A stretch of DNA of 43,952 nucleotides from Anaerolineales bacterium (GCA_003105035.1 PQAL01000026.1:1-43952), one strand, 5' to 3'. Positions 8,067 through 16,791 are shown, counted from the stretch's first letter. Notes: generated by a model not told the origin, from the sequence alone. A program made the numbers and translations.

Positions 8067-10363
8067 TGTTGATTACCCTCCGGGTTAAGCTTCCAGCTAA
8101 GAGTCACAGATGTCCCCTGGCTTACCACACTTTCAATTTTAAGAATGGCGCCGATCGAATTAGCCCTTTCGCGCATAATGGCGATTCCCAGGTGTTCTGC
8201 TGTGATCGCGCCTGGATCAAAGCCAAGCCCATCATCCTTGATCAACAAGTTCAGCTGCCATGGCTGACACTCCAAGCGCATGCTAACCTGACGGGCTCCG
8301 GCATGTTTGGCGATGTTATTCATCGCTTCCTGAGCCACACGGTAGAACACCAGCTTAACCTCATGGGTCAGCTTGCAATCCCCCTGGATATCCAACGCAA
8401 CTGGAACCCGAACCCGGCCGATAAATGCATCCGCCAGCTGGGTGAGCAGGGTTCTGATATCTGCACGTTCCAAAGATTCAGGGCGCATCTCTAAGAGCAT
8501 TGTACGCATCTCAGCCAGGGCACCGCGCGTGAGCTGGCGCAGTTCCTCCAGGTTTTTCATGCCTTCTTCAGGGTCGCGCTTCCAAATGCGGGGGAGCACA
8601 TCAGCAATAAGATTGGCAGAGAATAGGGTTTGGGTGACGGCATCATGCAGCTCGCGCGCCAGGCGGCTGCGTTCAGCCGTGATGGCTGCCTGTTCCGCTT
8701 GTTCATACAAACGGGCATTTTCAACCGCCACGCCAATCTGCTGCCCAACAGTTTTCAAGAGCGCGATCTGCTCCGGAGGATAGGTTCGGCTCTGGTTCGT
8801 GCTGAGATTAAGCGATCCAACAAAGCGTCCTTTGGCCATCAGTGGAATCGCAATCACTTGCTCGACTCCTAGGGTCACCAATCTCTGTTTAACTGTGCCA
8901 TCCGTCGGCAATTCCTCGAGAGTCCAGATCACTGGCTCGCCGCGGCGGCCAGCCACGCCAGCAGCACTGTGTTTCAGGGGTAGCTTTTCGCCCAGGTCAG
9001 CATAGGTAGATGGCATTCCACGGAGTGCCATCACCCGTAGATAAGCTTTCTCCACCTCTGTTCCGTTATTCACTGCCCTGTCATCGCCACTCTCAACTCG
9101 ATAAGCAATGCCATACTCCATCCCAGTCAGGTCCATAATTCGGTCCAGAGCGTCCGACATGATCTCGTTGAGATTGAGCGAGCTGCTCACCTGGACCGCA
9201 ATGGCGTTGAGGGTAGCTAATTCTTTGGTTCGGGCAGTAACTTTTTTCTCAAGCGAGGAATATGAGTCATCTAATTCAACCGACATCGTGTTGAACTGGT
9301 CGGCCAGTGTCTCAATTTCATCCCCCGTGTTCACCTCGATGCGGTGCTTAAAGTCACCTGCAGTCACCTGCTCGGACGCATGGATCAGCTCCTGGATCGG
9401 GTTGGTGATGTGCCTGACCCCATAAGCAGTCACCAACATCGGCACGATCACACCCAGTGCCAGCAGGCCATACAGAAGATACCGGTAGGGTAGCGTTGGA
9501 CGCATAATCTCGGACCAGCTCTCCTCTTTTATGACATTCCATTGCACATAATTCCCTGCATAAGGGTAAAAAGGAGCATAGGAGACCAGCAAGTCCTCGG
9601 CTCCTTTGCGGAACCGCCCACTCATACTCTGCCCTTGAAGAAGCTGTTGGATGTACGCTTCTCCTGATAAATCCTTACCCATTTCGGATGGATCCGTGGA
9701 GAATATGATGTGTTGGTTCCCATCTACGATGTATATATTCGCATCCAAAGCGTTTTTGGAATATGCATTGCTAAATGATTCATAAAAGGTATTTTGAGTG
9801 GCCGGGAAGATCGTAAAGCAATAATAATCCGCGCCGATAAATTCGCCCTGTGATCCATTCATTGAGGCAGATATACAAAGGATTTCCTTCCCGCTCGGCT
9901 CAATGGTCCTGAGATTGCTATATGCAGCTTTGCCTGGATGATCAACCATATAGCGAAACTGGGCATCTGACCAATCCTGGCCTAGAACTTCAGGCTGGTC
10001 GGGGTATGTTTTTACAACCTTTCCCTGCGCATCCACAAAATAGATACCGCCATCAAAAATATCTATACCTTCAGCATGGTCAATGATATTCTGAGCTCTG
10101 TCCTCCAGTGGCGCTCCTCTTTGAGTATCAACTTGCAGGATGATCTTGACGATAAGGGGATTGGTGATGTCGAAGAATGCCTGGAAGAGAGGTGGGGTTT
10201 TCGATTGGACAATCCCCCAATCTTGCTTAATCGCCAGGTCTCCGATCACCTTCTGGTATGAATAGAAAGTGAACCAGGCTACCGCAGAAAGGATGATCAC
10301 TGTTGGCACGAATGACCAGCCGATAATTTTAATCCGCAGGCTTTTCCACCAGTGTGTTTTCAT
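8063..10363 (-). CDS. Membrane sensor histidine kinase (HAMP-GAF-HisKA_3)
   Basis: A 766-residue kinase. The start at 10363 (MKTHWWKS) is chosen because an AAAGGGA ribosome-binding site lies just upstream; a longer frame from 10510 adds 49 residues with no such site. Order: membrane segment at about 15-36; a 260-residue extracytoplasmic sensor region, probably Cache-like (GGIYFVDAQGKVVKTYP is a typical core); membrane segment at about 296-315; HAMP at 316-368; a coiled segment; GAF at about 385-550; HisKA_3 with phospho-acceptor H573 in RELHDAVTQTL; and an HATPase_c domain with the N-box (NNIAKHA) and D-G-L-G-F-D. It signals to the coupled NarL-type regulator. The ligand is unknown. Confidence 0.92.
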   Translation of the reverse strand: MKTHWWKSLRIKIIGWSFVPTVIILSAVAWFTFYSYQKVIGDLAIKQDWGIVQSKTPPLFQAFFDITNPLIVKIILQVDTQRGAPLEDRAQNIIDHAEGIDIFDGGIYFVDAQGKVVKTYPDQPEVLGQDWSDAQFRYMVDHPGKAAYSNLRTIEPSGKEILCISASMNGSQGEFIGADYYCFTIFPATQNTFYESFSNAYSKNALDANIYIVDGNQHIIFSTDPSEMGKDLSGEAYIQQLLQGQSMSGRFRKGAEDLLVSYAPFYPYAGNYVQWNVIKEESWSEIMRPTLPYRYLLYGLLALGVIVPMLVTAYGVRHITNPIQELIHASEQVTAGDFKHRIEVNTGDEIETLADQFNTMSVELDDSYSSLEKKVTARTKELATLNAIAVQVSSSLNLNEIMSDALDRIMDLTGMEYGIAYRVESGDDRAVNNGTEVEKAYLRVMALRGMPSTYADLGEKLPLKHSAAGVAGRRGEPVIWTLEELPTDGTVKQRLVTLGVEQVIAIPLMAKGRFVGSLNLSTNQSRTYPPEQIALLKTVGQQIGVAVENARLYEQAEQAAITAERSRLARELHDAVTQTLFSANLIADVLPRIWKRDPEEGMKNLEELRQLTRGALAEMRTMLLEMRPESLERADIRTLLTQLADAFIGRVRVPVALDIQGDCKLTHEVKLVFYRVAQEAMNNIAKHAGARQVSMRLECQPWQLNLLIKDDGLGFDPGAITAEHLGIAIMRERANSIGAILKIESVVSQGTSVTLSWKLNPEGNQQ

Positions 10364-10619
10364 ATGGATCCCTTTCCAGTCAATAAAAATGAGAAAGGAA
10401 GGTGTGAGGTTAAGCCAATATCGATGAAGATCGTTAATTAATAATAGCACAAATTGGAGTTCAGGCAACTTTATAATTCTTCCCCTGCTCTGCCTGGTTT
10501 TCCTAACCATAATTTTGTCCGATCGGTGAATAATGATTGAGGGATTTCTAGTATTGTTTATTGTAAACCTGACCCTGGTAGCTTACAGACAGCCATGAAT
10601 AAGCCATCAAGTTGCCATC

Positions 10620-10841
10620 TTATTCGTGATACTCCTGACCGACTTCCATGCTGCTAGCGGAAATGAGCTCCAGGCCCAAATCGCGCAGATGGGAGATAAT
10701 GCCATATAAAGCAGCTTGATCGGTTACAAAGCCAGTAAGAATGGTCTCATTACCATTGAGGTTCAGAATGGTTAAATTATCAAACCAGCCTGACCATTGC
10801 TGGTCAATTCTACCTTTTAGATGGATTTCTATTTGTTGCAT
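10620..10841 (-). CDS. Small conserved protein, DQAALHG-type (paralogue 1)
   Basis: A 73-residue protein starting at 10841, behind a GGAAAG site; a longer frame from 10862 lacks a ribosome-binding site. It reads as three strands and a helix: IEIHLKGRID, a W-S-G-W-F-D-N-L-T motif, a strand reading NETILTGFV, then T-D-Q-A-A-L-Y-G with a helix ending R-D-L-G-L-E-L-I-S. The same pattern occurs in the protein at 23037-23333. I know similar small proteins of unknown function from Chloroflexota and Actinobacteria, but no defined role. Both copies here lie downstream of a MalT-type regulator on the same strand, which suggests a partner or a target. Confidence 0.75.
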   Translation of the reverse strand: MQQIEIHLKGRIDQQWSGWFDNLTILNLNGNETILTGFVTDQAALYGIISHLRDLGLELISASSMEVGQEYHE

Positions 10842-10880
10842 TGTATGCTTTCCGTGAATCACACGATATGAATTCTTGGA

Positions 10881-10918
10881 TGGGTGCTGAGCGTATCACA
10901 CAGTGCGCCCAGCACCCA
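10881..10918 (-). terminator. Hairpin after the Lnt-like gene
   Basis: A 9-bp perfect stem (10881-10889 with 10910-10918), one mismatch, then 3 further pairs, with a 12-base loop. It lies in the 94-bp gap between the end of the Lnt-like gene and the start of the small protein. It lacks a T-run, so termination strength is unclear and partial read-through to the small gene is possible. Confidence 0.5.
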
Positions 10919-10935
10919 TTAGTATAGTAGCAGAT

Positions 10936-12444
10936 CTACGCCCTTGGCTTCCGATATTTAATAGTGCGGAAGATCGCCCATCCTGCCATGCCGATGAAAC
11001 CGATTACCATCAACCAGCCGAACCAGTCACCCAGGCTCCCAAACAGGGTTTGAATATGATGAATGGGAACTTGAGCTACCATCACGCGGTCATTGGTATT
11101 GTAATAATCCAAAGAAGCCAGGGTACGGCCATACGGATCGGTGGCAAGTGACACACCTTCCATCGCCGAGCGCACCAGTGAAAATCCATTCTCAACTGCC
11201 CTGAAAGCAGCCAGCCGAAAATGCCAGAAACTGTTCTCTGGACCATCAGCGGCAGGAACCAGCATGATATCGACACCTTTACGCCCAGCTTGTTTTATGA
11301 TTCCCGGATTATCCAGATCACCACACAAGACTCCCGAAAGCCTGCCATAAGGAGTGTCAACAGCCTGCAGCTCCACCTGGCTTAGGTCTACTCCCAGGTT
11401 GTAAGCATATTTATAATGATCCAGGACGATCTCTCCTGATGGACCAACGATGATCATGTATATGCCAGCCCGATCTGTATCCATCAGTATCTTCCCAAAG
11501 GCGATATAAATACTCTCTGTCCTGGCTATTTGCTTGATCTGAGCAATCAACGGATCCAGGTCTTCCTTGATGCCCACAAAGGCAGTCTCCGGCAGCACGA
11601 CAATCTGAGCGCCAGCCTGGGCTTCATGGTTGATAGCCGTCAGGTTGGGTGCATAACTATCCGTGGTTCGTTTGCGGAATGTCGCAAGATCGGATTTATA
11701 AAGCTCAGGTAAAGTTTCCAGAGCGTTTTCTGCTGTTTCTGCTCCAGCACTTAGCGCATGAATTCGCACTGTGCCAACCTGTGGCTCAAAGAAGCGGGTG
11801 CGGATGGTTCCAAAGAGCAGGATGACCAGCAGGAAGGCAGTGTAAATGATGGTCCCGTTGCGGATGACTGGCCAGTCGAACTTCCGCTCCCAGGCCCAAT
11901 TAACCGTCGAGGCGAACCAGGTGGTGAGAAAGGTTAACCCCCACAGTCCGGTCATCGAGATCATTTGCATGAGGATGATATTACCTGATTGGCTGTAAGC
12001 TGCGGAACCGCTGCTGCCGAAGGGAAATTTATTCAACAACAAGAATTCATAGCCCGTCATAAGCAATGGGAAGACAAGTGTTGTGCTGAATCCAGCCAAA
12101 CCATGCTGTGGTAACCTGCCCACCAGGATCCGATCAATCAGGTAAATTAATGCGTAGCTTAGTCCTAATATCACTCCAAAAATCAGGGGAGGAATGGCAC
12201 CAGGACCAGCTCCCCCCATATAGGCGATTGAGCAGGCGATACTCAACCCCACTGCCATCAGCAAGTACCCCCAGAGTTTTCTTTGCGATCGCATGAAGCG
12301 GATTAAGAATACGGGTGCCAACCAACCTGCCAACGATAATGGCCAATTCCCGGCCAGAAAGACCATCAACACACAGCCGAGGACCAACCAGAGCAATGAC
12401 CAGCGATCAGATTTTGGATAGGGTGTGGAAATTTGGTTGTTCAT
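10936..12444 (-). CDS. Apolipoprotein N-acyltransferase-like membrane protein (nitrilase superfamily)
   Basis: A 502-residue protein. Residues 15-215 hold six or seven membrane segments; residues 225-460 form a CN-hydrolase (nitrilase) domain; a final segment lies near 472-492. This is the Lnt layout. The catalytic triad appears intact: E286 in VVLPETAF, K345 in DHYKYAY and C374 in GVLCGDLD. Lnt adds the third acyl chain to lipoproteins in the outer leaflet of the inner membrane, using phospholipid as donor. The sequence is divergent and sits in a regulator-controlled cassette rather than in housekeeping context, so a different acyl or amide substrate is possible. A strong AGAGGAG site precedes the ATG. 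Confidence 0.8.
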   Translation of the reverse strand: MNNQISTPYPKSDRWSLLWLVLGCVLMVFLAGNWPLSLAGWLAPVFLIRFMRSQRKLWGYLLMAVGLSIACSIAYMGGAGPGAIPPLIFGVILGLSYALIYLIDRILVGRLPQHGLAGFSTTLVFPLLMTGYEFLLLNKFPFGSSGSAAYSQSGNIILMQMISMTGLWGLTFLTTWFASTVNWAWERKFDWPVIRNGTIIYTAFLLVILLFGTIRTRFFEPQVGTVRIHALSAGAETAENALETLPELYKSDLATFRKRTTDSYAPNLTAINHEAQAGAQIVVLPETAFVGIKEDLDPLIAQIKQIARTESIYIAFGKILMDTDRAGIYMIIVGPSGEIVLDHYKYAYNLGVDLSQVELQAVDTPYGRLSGVLCGDLDNPGIIKQAGRKGVDIMLVPAADGPENSFWHFRLAAFRAVENGFSLVRSAMEGVSLATDPYGRTLASLDYYNTNDRVMVAQVPIHHIQTLFGSLGDWFGWLMVIGFIGMAGWAIFRTIKYRKPRA

Positions 12445-12511
12445 GAGAATACTCCTCTTGATATAAAATTCCTTGGTTACGCAGCGACCCGGGCTTTACC
12501 TCATAACCACT

Positions 12512-12545
12512 CCTGCCTCTCCTGATCATAAAGAGGAGAGGCAGG
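12512..12545 (-). terminator. Strong 12-bp hairpin between membrane protein and Lnt-like gene
   Basis: The arm CCTGCCTCTCCT (12512-12523) pairs perfectly with 12534-12545 around a 10-base loop. It follows the stop of the gene at 12554-13078 on the - strand by 8 bases. No T-run is present. It is probably a transcript end or an mRNA-stabilising structure. Confidence 0.55.
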
Positions 12546-12553
12546 GAACGAAA

Positions 12554-13078
12554 TTAGGATAGCTTCTTTAGGGTGGTGGACACCATCTTTAGCACAATAC
12601 TGATGGCGATACCAAAACCAAGTGCAATGCCCAGCAAGCTGATTAGCAGGCGCAATAGTTCATCATTGGCAGCTACTGTTCCATATGCCATCATTACCCA
12701 GAATGCGGCATAGGACAGCCCACCCATGATCAACCCCACACCAATCCACATCGCTTTGACGCCAGTGACGAACTTGCTGGCTTTACTGGGCAGGATGCTG
12801 ATCGGAAATGCACCCAGGACGGCAGTGTGTACCCCATTGAGGATAAACAGCAAAGAACCGCAGGCTGCGAATGTAAACCAGGCGAGCGGAATGCTCACAG
12901 GATTGACGGTTTTCCAGGCCACAGAAAAATACAGCGCGAATAGAAAGGCAATCACGATAATCCCCATCCCAAGCACTTCGAGATAGTTCATTACTTTATG
13001 AAACGCCTTATGTGATCCTGGCAACCCATCGATATAACGATCGGTCTCTGACTTCAATTCATTGCGTGTCTCCCTCAT
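12554..13078 (-). CDS. Four-helix membrane protein of unknown function
   Basis: A 174-residue protein. A charged cytoplasmic N-terminus (residues 1-33, predicted helical) is followed by four hydrophobic segments near 35-57, 64-88, 104-132 and 141-163, and a short Lys-rich tail. I do not recognise a family: there are no conserved polar residues within the segments that would suggest a transporter or enzyme. The ATG follows a GGAAGG ribosome-binding site. It is the first gene downstream of the MalT-type regulator, whose terminator (13165-13208) separates the two, and an inverted repeat at 13130-13147 lies just before its start, so it likely has its own regulated promoter. Confidence 0.75.
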   Translation of the reverse strand: MRETRNELKSETDRYIDGLPGSHKAFHKVMNYLEVLGMGIIVIAFLFALYFSVAWKTVNPVSIPLAWFTFAACGSLLFILNGVHTAVLGAFPISILPSKASKFVTGVKAMWIGVGLIMGGLSYAAFWVMMAYGTVAANDELLRLLISLLGIALGFGIAISIVLKMVSTTLKKLS

Positions 13079-13129
13079 TTTTACCTTCCTTCTTTTTTTG
13101 ATTTGTGCTTTTAATTTAGCAGATAAGGG

Positions 13130-13147
13130 GATAGATTGTCATCTATC
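13130..13147. promoter_or_regulatory. Operator-like inverted repeat GATAGAT-N4-ATCTATC
   Basis: A perfect 7-bp inverted repeat (13130-13136 and 13141-13147) with a 4-base TGTC spacer lies 52-69 bp upstream of the - strand gene starting at 13078. A further half-site-like AGGTAGATT follows at 13151-13159. The size and spacing fit a dimeric DNA-binding protein. The regulator is unknown; the neighbouring LAL regulator is a candidate but usually binds direct repeats. Confidence 0.45.
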
Positions 13148-13164
13148 AAAAGGTAGATTCAGGG

Positions 13165-13208
13165 ATATAAAAAGCGGTGTGCAGGATTTGAATATCTCTG
13201 CACACCGC
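13165..13208 (-). terminator. Rho-independent terminator of MalT-type regulator 1
   Basis: On the - strand an 11-bp perfect stem (13198-13208 with 13174-13184, GCGGTGTGCAG arms) is followed directly by TTTTTAT (13167-13173). It begins 21 bases after the stop codon of the regulator at 13230, giving a canonical intrinsic terminator. Confidence 0.85.
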
Positions 13209-13229
13209 CTGAAACTAACTCAGGGTTTA

Positions 13230-15839
13230 TTACAATAGATTTAGCTGGCGGGCCTTTGCAACGGCCTGGGTGCGGCTGGTGCACCCCAGCTTCTCAATGA
13301 TATGATGAACATGCGATTTTGCCGTGCCAACACCGATCACCAAGCGCCTGGCGATCTGCATGTTTGACAGGCCATCCGCAAGCAGCCGCAGGATCTCCAG
13401 CTCACGCTCACTTAATGGCTCAACCAGTGGTTGTGCGCCTGGTGCAGATTTTTCCGGCCCAAATGCTGCCAGGATGGAACTGATACATGCTTTGAGATGC
13501 GGGGCTTGAGACCTCAACCGCTCCAGCATCAGCTTCAACGCTTCACCTTTATCTACGAAGGTACGGATAAATCCCTCCGGCTGGGCGTTTTCCAATGCCT
13601 CCCGGACGAATCGTAAGGAATCCTCCTGAGATTCAGCTGCCAAGGCCTGTAGCAGCTGAACCTCGATGAGCCCAGAGCGACAGTCTTTTTGTAAGGCAAC
13701 TTCATAAATCCCAGACAACCTTTTTGCTGCTTCTGCTTTTTCATCAAGGGCAAGGAGAATGCGAATTGGGGTCAGCCTAAAACAAGGAAAAAGAAAAGAA
13801 GAATCGGTAGGCGCAGTGACTCTTTCCGCCCAGTATTGCGCTGAGGGGAGATTTCCCTGTGCCAGGGCAATTTGAACATGGCAGGCTGCGATGCGGGTGC
13901 TGGCAAGAGCTGAAATATTGTGGCTATTCACCAGCTGGTCAGCTTTTTGTAGCGTGGCAAGAGCAGCCTGTGGCTGGCCATACGCTTGTTGAATGACCGC
14001 CAGGGTGCGGTAAGCATCATTCTGTAGCAGCGGGTTCCCCGTTTGCAAGCTTTGTTCAACCCCAACCTGAGCCTCGGTGAGGGCCTGGTCCAGTTGGTTC
14101 CACTCGTAGTACAGGGTGGCTAATTCGATGTGGGCAGACGAAACCGTCGGAGATGGCCCGCCAAGTTGAATGACCTTCTGGCACAGCTCCATGGCATGGT
14201 GAAGCCGCCCAAACACGGCCTGGATCATTGCCAGGTAAGTAAGGCCGATCATGCGGGCGTACTGGTTACCAGATTGCTGGGCAGCCCGGTCAACTTCCAG
14301 GAAGATTTGTTCGGATGCCCTGAAATTTCCATCATTCCAGTGCGCCAGGCCCAGGGTAAGCGCTGCCAGGCCCTTGGAAAGCGTATCCGCCTGGTCGAGG
14401 ATCGTTAATGCCCGTGTGGCATATTCAATTGCCCGCGGATTATCCCCCGAGACGCGCAAGTGGTAGGCCCTGGCGACTAAGATGGGACCCAAGAGCGCCT
14501 GGTCGTTACTGGCCAGCACCTCCGCCTGCTGTAAGTACGCGTTCGCAGCCTCCAGCTGCCCCGTGAGGGTCAATGCCCAGCCATAATTCTGACATAGACC
14601 AGGATACTGATAGATCACCTCGTCTGGAACGCGCTTCAGCCAGCCGATCAAGGTCATTAATTCGCCCTGCCCCAGCATAGATTCAACACAATCCTGTATG
14701 AGCATGGCTGACATTTCCCAATCTTTAGCTGATAAGGCATGCTGGATAGCTTCAGGCAGATAACCCTGTTGACCAAACCATTGGCTGGCGCTCCTGTGGA
14801 GCTCAATTTCAGAGATTGAGCTGGAAGCATGCAAACGCTGTTTTAGCAAATCAGCAAATAACAGGTGATAGCGATACCAGCTACGGGTTTGGTCTAACGG
14901 GACGATGAACAGGTTGGTGTGTTCCAGGTTTCCGAGCAGGTCCCCGCTGCCTGGCTGCCCTACTACAGCGTCACATAACGGGCCTGATAACCTGCTCAGG
15001 ATTGAGGTCTTCAACAGGAAGTCTTGAATATGGGATGGCTGCCGGGTGAATACCTCTTCGATCAGGTAGTCCAGCACATAATGGCTGCTGCCGGTGAATG
15101 CCCGGATGAATCCCGACAGGTCATCCTGACCCAGCATGGATAAGATCGCCAGCTGTAGACCAGCAATCCAACCCTCAGTACGTTGTTCCAGGGCTGAGAC
15201 GTCAGTTGATGACAGATTCAAGCCCATCACCCGATTGAGTAATGTAACACACTCATCCGGTGAAAAACGCAGGTCATTCTGACGCACCTCGACCATCTGA
15301 CCACGCGCCCGCAAGCGTGCCAGGGGCAACGGTGGGTCTTCACGCGTGATGATCACCAGATGCATAAGGGCAGGTTGGTGCTCTACCAAAAAACACAGCT
15401 GTTGATGGATGGGTAAGCTATTAATGACATGATAATCATCCAGCACCAGGATAAATGGCTGGTTGACAATGGAGATTTCGTTGATCAGGGATGTCAGAAC
15501 CACCTCAGCAGGTAGCGGCTGAGGAGATTGGAGCAGCGCAGCAGTGCTTTTTCCAAGGCGAGGATCAACCTGTTGCAAAGCAGCAATCAGATATGAAATG
15601 AACCGGACGGGATCATTATCGCCACCATCCAATGAAAACCAGGCTGCTTTGGCTGGTTGGCTGTGGATCCATTCAGCCACCAGTGTGGTTTTACCATAGC
15701 CTGCCGGCGCCGAGGCTAAAACCAAATTTTTGTTTTGTTGCCAGGCATCATCCAGGAGCTGATTCAGCGGATGTCGTTCAACCAGATTCTTACGCGTTAT
15801 GGGGATATTGAGTTTGGTCGCTAACAGGCTCGATGGCAT
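13230..15839 (-). CDS. MalT-type LuxR transcriptional regulator (LAL/STAND), copy 1
   Basis: An 869-residue protein. The ATG at 15839 is preferred (GTGAGG ribosome-binding site 5 bases before) over a TTG six codons upstream. Layout: STAND NTPase with Walker A APAGYGKTT at residues 44-52 and Walker B FILVLDDYH at 129-137; a winged-helix region with the R-T-E-G-W-I-A-G-L-Q motif; a long TPR-like helical sensor region (about 400-790); and a C-terminal LuxR helix-turn-helix with LSERELEIL and the helix VGTAKSHVHHII. Relatives such as E. coli MalT oligomerise on ATP and a ligand, then bind direct-repeat sites. The inducer is unknown. It is followed by its own terminator. Confidence 0.92.
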   Translation of the reverse strand: MPSSLLATKLNIPITRKNLVERHPLNQLLDDAWQQNKNLVLASAPAGYGKTTLVAEWIHSQPAKAAWFSLDGGDNDPVRFISYLIAALQQVDPRLGKSTAALLQSPQPLPAEVVLTSLINEISIVNQPFILVLDDYHVINSLPIHQQLCFLVEHQPALMHLVIITREDPPLPLARLRARGQMVEVRQNDLRFSPDECVTLLNRVMGLNLSSTDVSALEQRTEGWIAGLQLAILSMLGQDDLSGFIRAFTGSSHYVLDYLIEEVFTRQPSHIQDFLLKTSILSRLSGPLCDAVVGQPGSGDLLGNLEHTNLFIVPLDQTRSWYRYHLLFADLLKQRLHASSSISEIELHRSASQWFGQQGYLPEAIQHALSAKDWEMSAMLIQDCVESMLGQGELMTLIGWLKRVPDEVIYQYPGLCQNYGWALTLTGQLEAANAYLQQAEVLASNDQALLGPILVARAYHLRVSGDNPRAIEYATRALTILDQADTLSKGLAALTLGLAHWNDGNFRASEQIFLEVDRAAQQSGNQYARMIGLTYLAMIQAVFGRLHHAMELCQKVIQLGGPSPTVSSAHIELATLYYEWNQLDQALTEAQVGVEQSLQTGNPLLQNDAYRTLAVIQQAYGQPQAALATLQKADQLVNSHNISALASTRIAACHVQIALAQGNLPSAQYWAERVTAPTDSSFLFPCFRLTPIRILLALDEKAEAAKRLSGIYEVALQKDCRSGLIEVQLLQALAAESQEDSLRFVREALENAQPEGFIRTFVDKGEALKLMLERLRSQAPHLKACISSILAAFGPEKSAPGAQPLVEPLSERELEILRLLADGLSNMQIARRLVIGVGTAKSHVHHIIEKLGCTSRTQAVAKARQLNLL

Positions 15840-16048
15840 ATCAGCCTCACTTGTCAACCCTTGGGTAACCCCACAATTAGTGAATACCTTAGCTATAGTA
15901 TAGCAAAAATCTTAACGAATTTGTACTCCTCCCTGCACGATTGATAGTTGGCAATCAGGCCAACCATGTTAGCTTAACGGGTCTACTGCTGTTGAAATAT
16001 GAGTATGAAAATCAGCAGCCTGATGATAACTGCAAACGGTACCTTTGA

Positions 16049-16414
16049 TTATTGCTCCCCTTGTTTCTTTTCGATTTCTCGCTGTTCCTTCTGCCTCTTA
16101 ATGCGGTCTTTTTCCTGCTCTGTGTCCAACTCTTCTCGTGCCGCCCGTTGAGGTTCTCCCTGTTGGTTTTGCTCACGTTCCAGTCGCAACTGAACCTGCT
16201 GGCGTTGCTTACGTTCTGCTTCCTGCTGCTTTTCCAGCTGTAGACGTTCCTGCTGGCGTTTTTTCCGTTCTTCTTCCTGCTGTTGCTCTAACTGTTGGCG
16301 CTGTTGCTGGCGCTGCAATTGTTCTTCAGCTTGCTTTTTCTCGAGCTCACGCTCTTGGCGGTGTTTCAGGTCAAGCTGATCCTTATCGGATGATTTATCA
16401 TCAGGTGTCATCAT
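16049..16414 (-). CDS. Charged Gln/Glu/Arg-rich coiled-coil protein
   Basis: A 121-residue, low-complexity protein made almost wholly of Q, E, R, K and L, with near-heptad runs such as KKRQQERLQLEKQQEAERK. It should form one long helix or coiled coil. The start at 16414 (or the adjacent ATG at 16411) follows an AGAGGA site. There is no signal peptide or membrane segment. The internal DNA is repetitive (GCTGxx repeats on the + strand), so it may have grown by slippage. No homology can be argued because composition dominates. It might be a structural or adaptor protein, but the function is unknown. Confidence 0.55.
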   Translation of the reverse strand: MMTPDDKSSDKDQLDLKHRQERELEKKQAEEQLQRQQQRQQLEQQQEEERKKRQQERLQLEKQQEAERKQRQQVQLRLEREQNQQGEPQRAAREELDTEQEKDRIKRQKEQREIEKKQGEQ

Positions 16415-16791
16415 GGGTTCCTCTACCAACAAGTATAGCCTAAATTACGATCTTCAAATAATTTATCATTATCAGATAACTACGTTCGTCTTGTTTATTA
16501 ACGACAAATCCATCGCTGGATGACAGTATGGGATGGCATCGGTTGAATATGATTTCTCCTGCTCATCCTTGTCGTAAAGATGCTCAGCTGCGTAATGGCG
16601 ATCGTGGAAGATTCATCAGGGGATCACCGCACGGGATTTTATTGAATTGAATAGTTGAATGAATATTGCGTGGTGAGAAATTATTCTGTATACTGAATGT
16701 AATTAATGCGCTGCCAGCGCCATATCCGCTCATATCCGTTAATCAGTACGGTTCTTTCGGTTCGTAATACAAGACTTCAATGGGGTAAAAC
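16415..16791. other. Divergent intergenic region, 377 bp
   Basis: Separates the coiled-coil gene (-) from the propeller lipoprotein (+). No gene is seen. It should carry promoters for both directions; the candidate for the + gene is listed separately. Confidence 0.5.
16666..16738 (+). promoter_or_regulatory. Candidate promoter with downstream dyad and direct repeats
   Basis: TTGCGT (16666-16671) and TATACT (16689-16694) are separated by 17 bases, a reasonable sigma-70-like pair for the gene at 16792. Immediately downstream lie a 6-1-6 inverted repeat (GCGCTG C CAGCGC, 16708-16720) and two copies of CATATCCG (16721-16728 and 16731-16738) spaced exactly 10 bp apart. The arrangement suggests an operator overlapping the early transcript. 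It is judged by eye only. Confidence 0.35.

Noticed and set aside
10364-10510. 49-residue N-terminal extension of the sensor kinase
   Set aside because: No ribosome-binding site precedes the upstream ATG, while AAAGGGA sits before the Met at 10363, just ahead of the first membrane segment.
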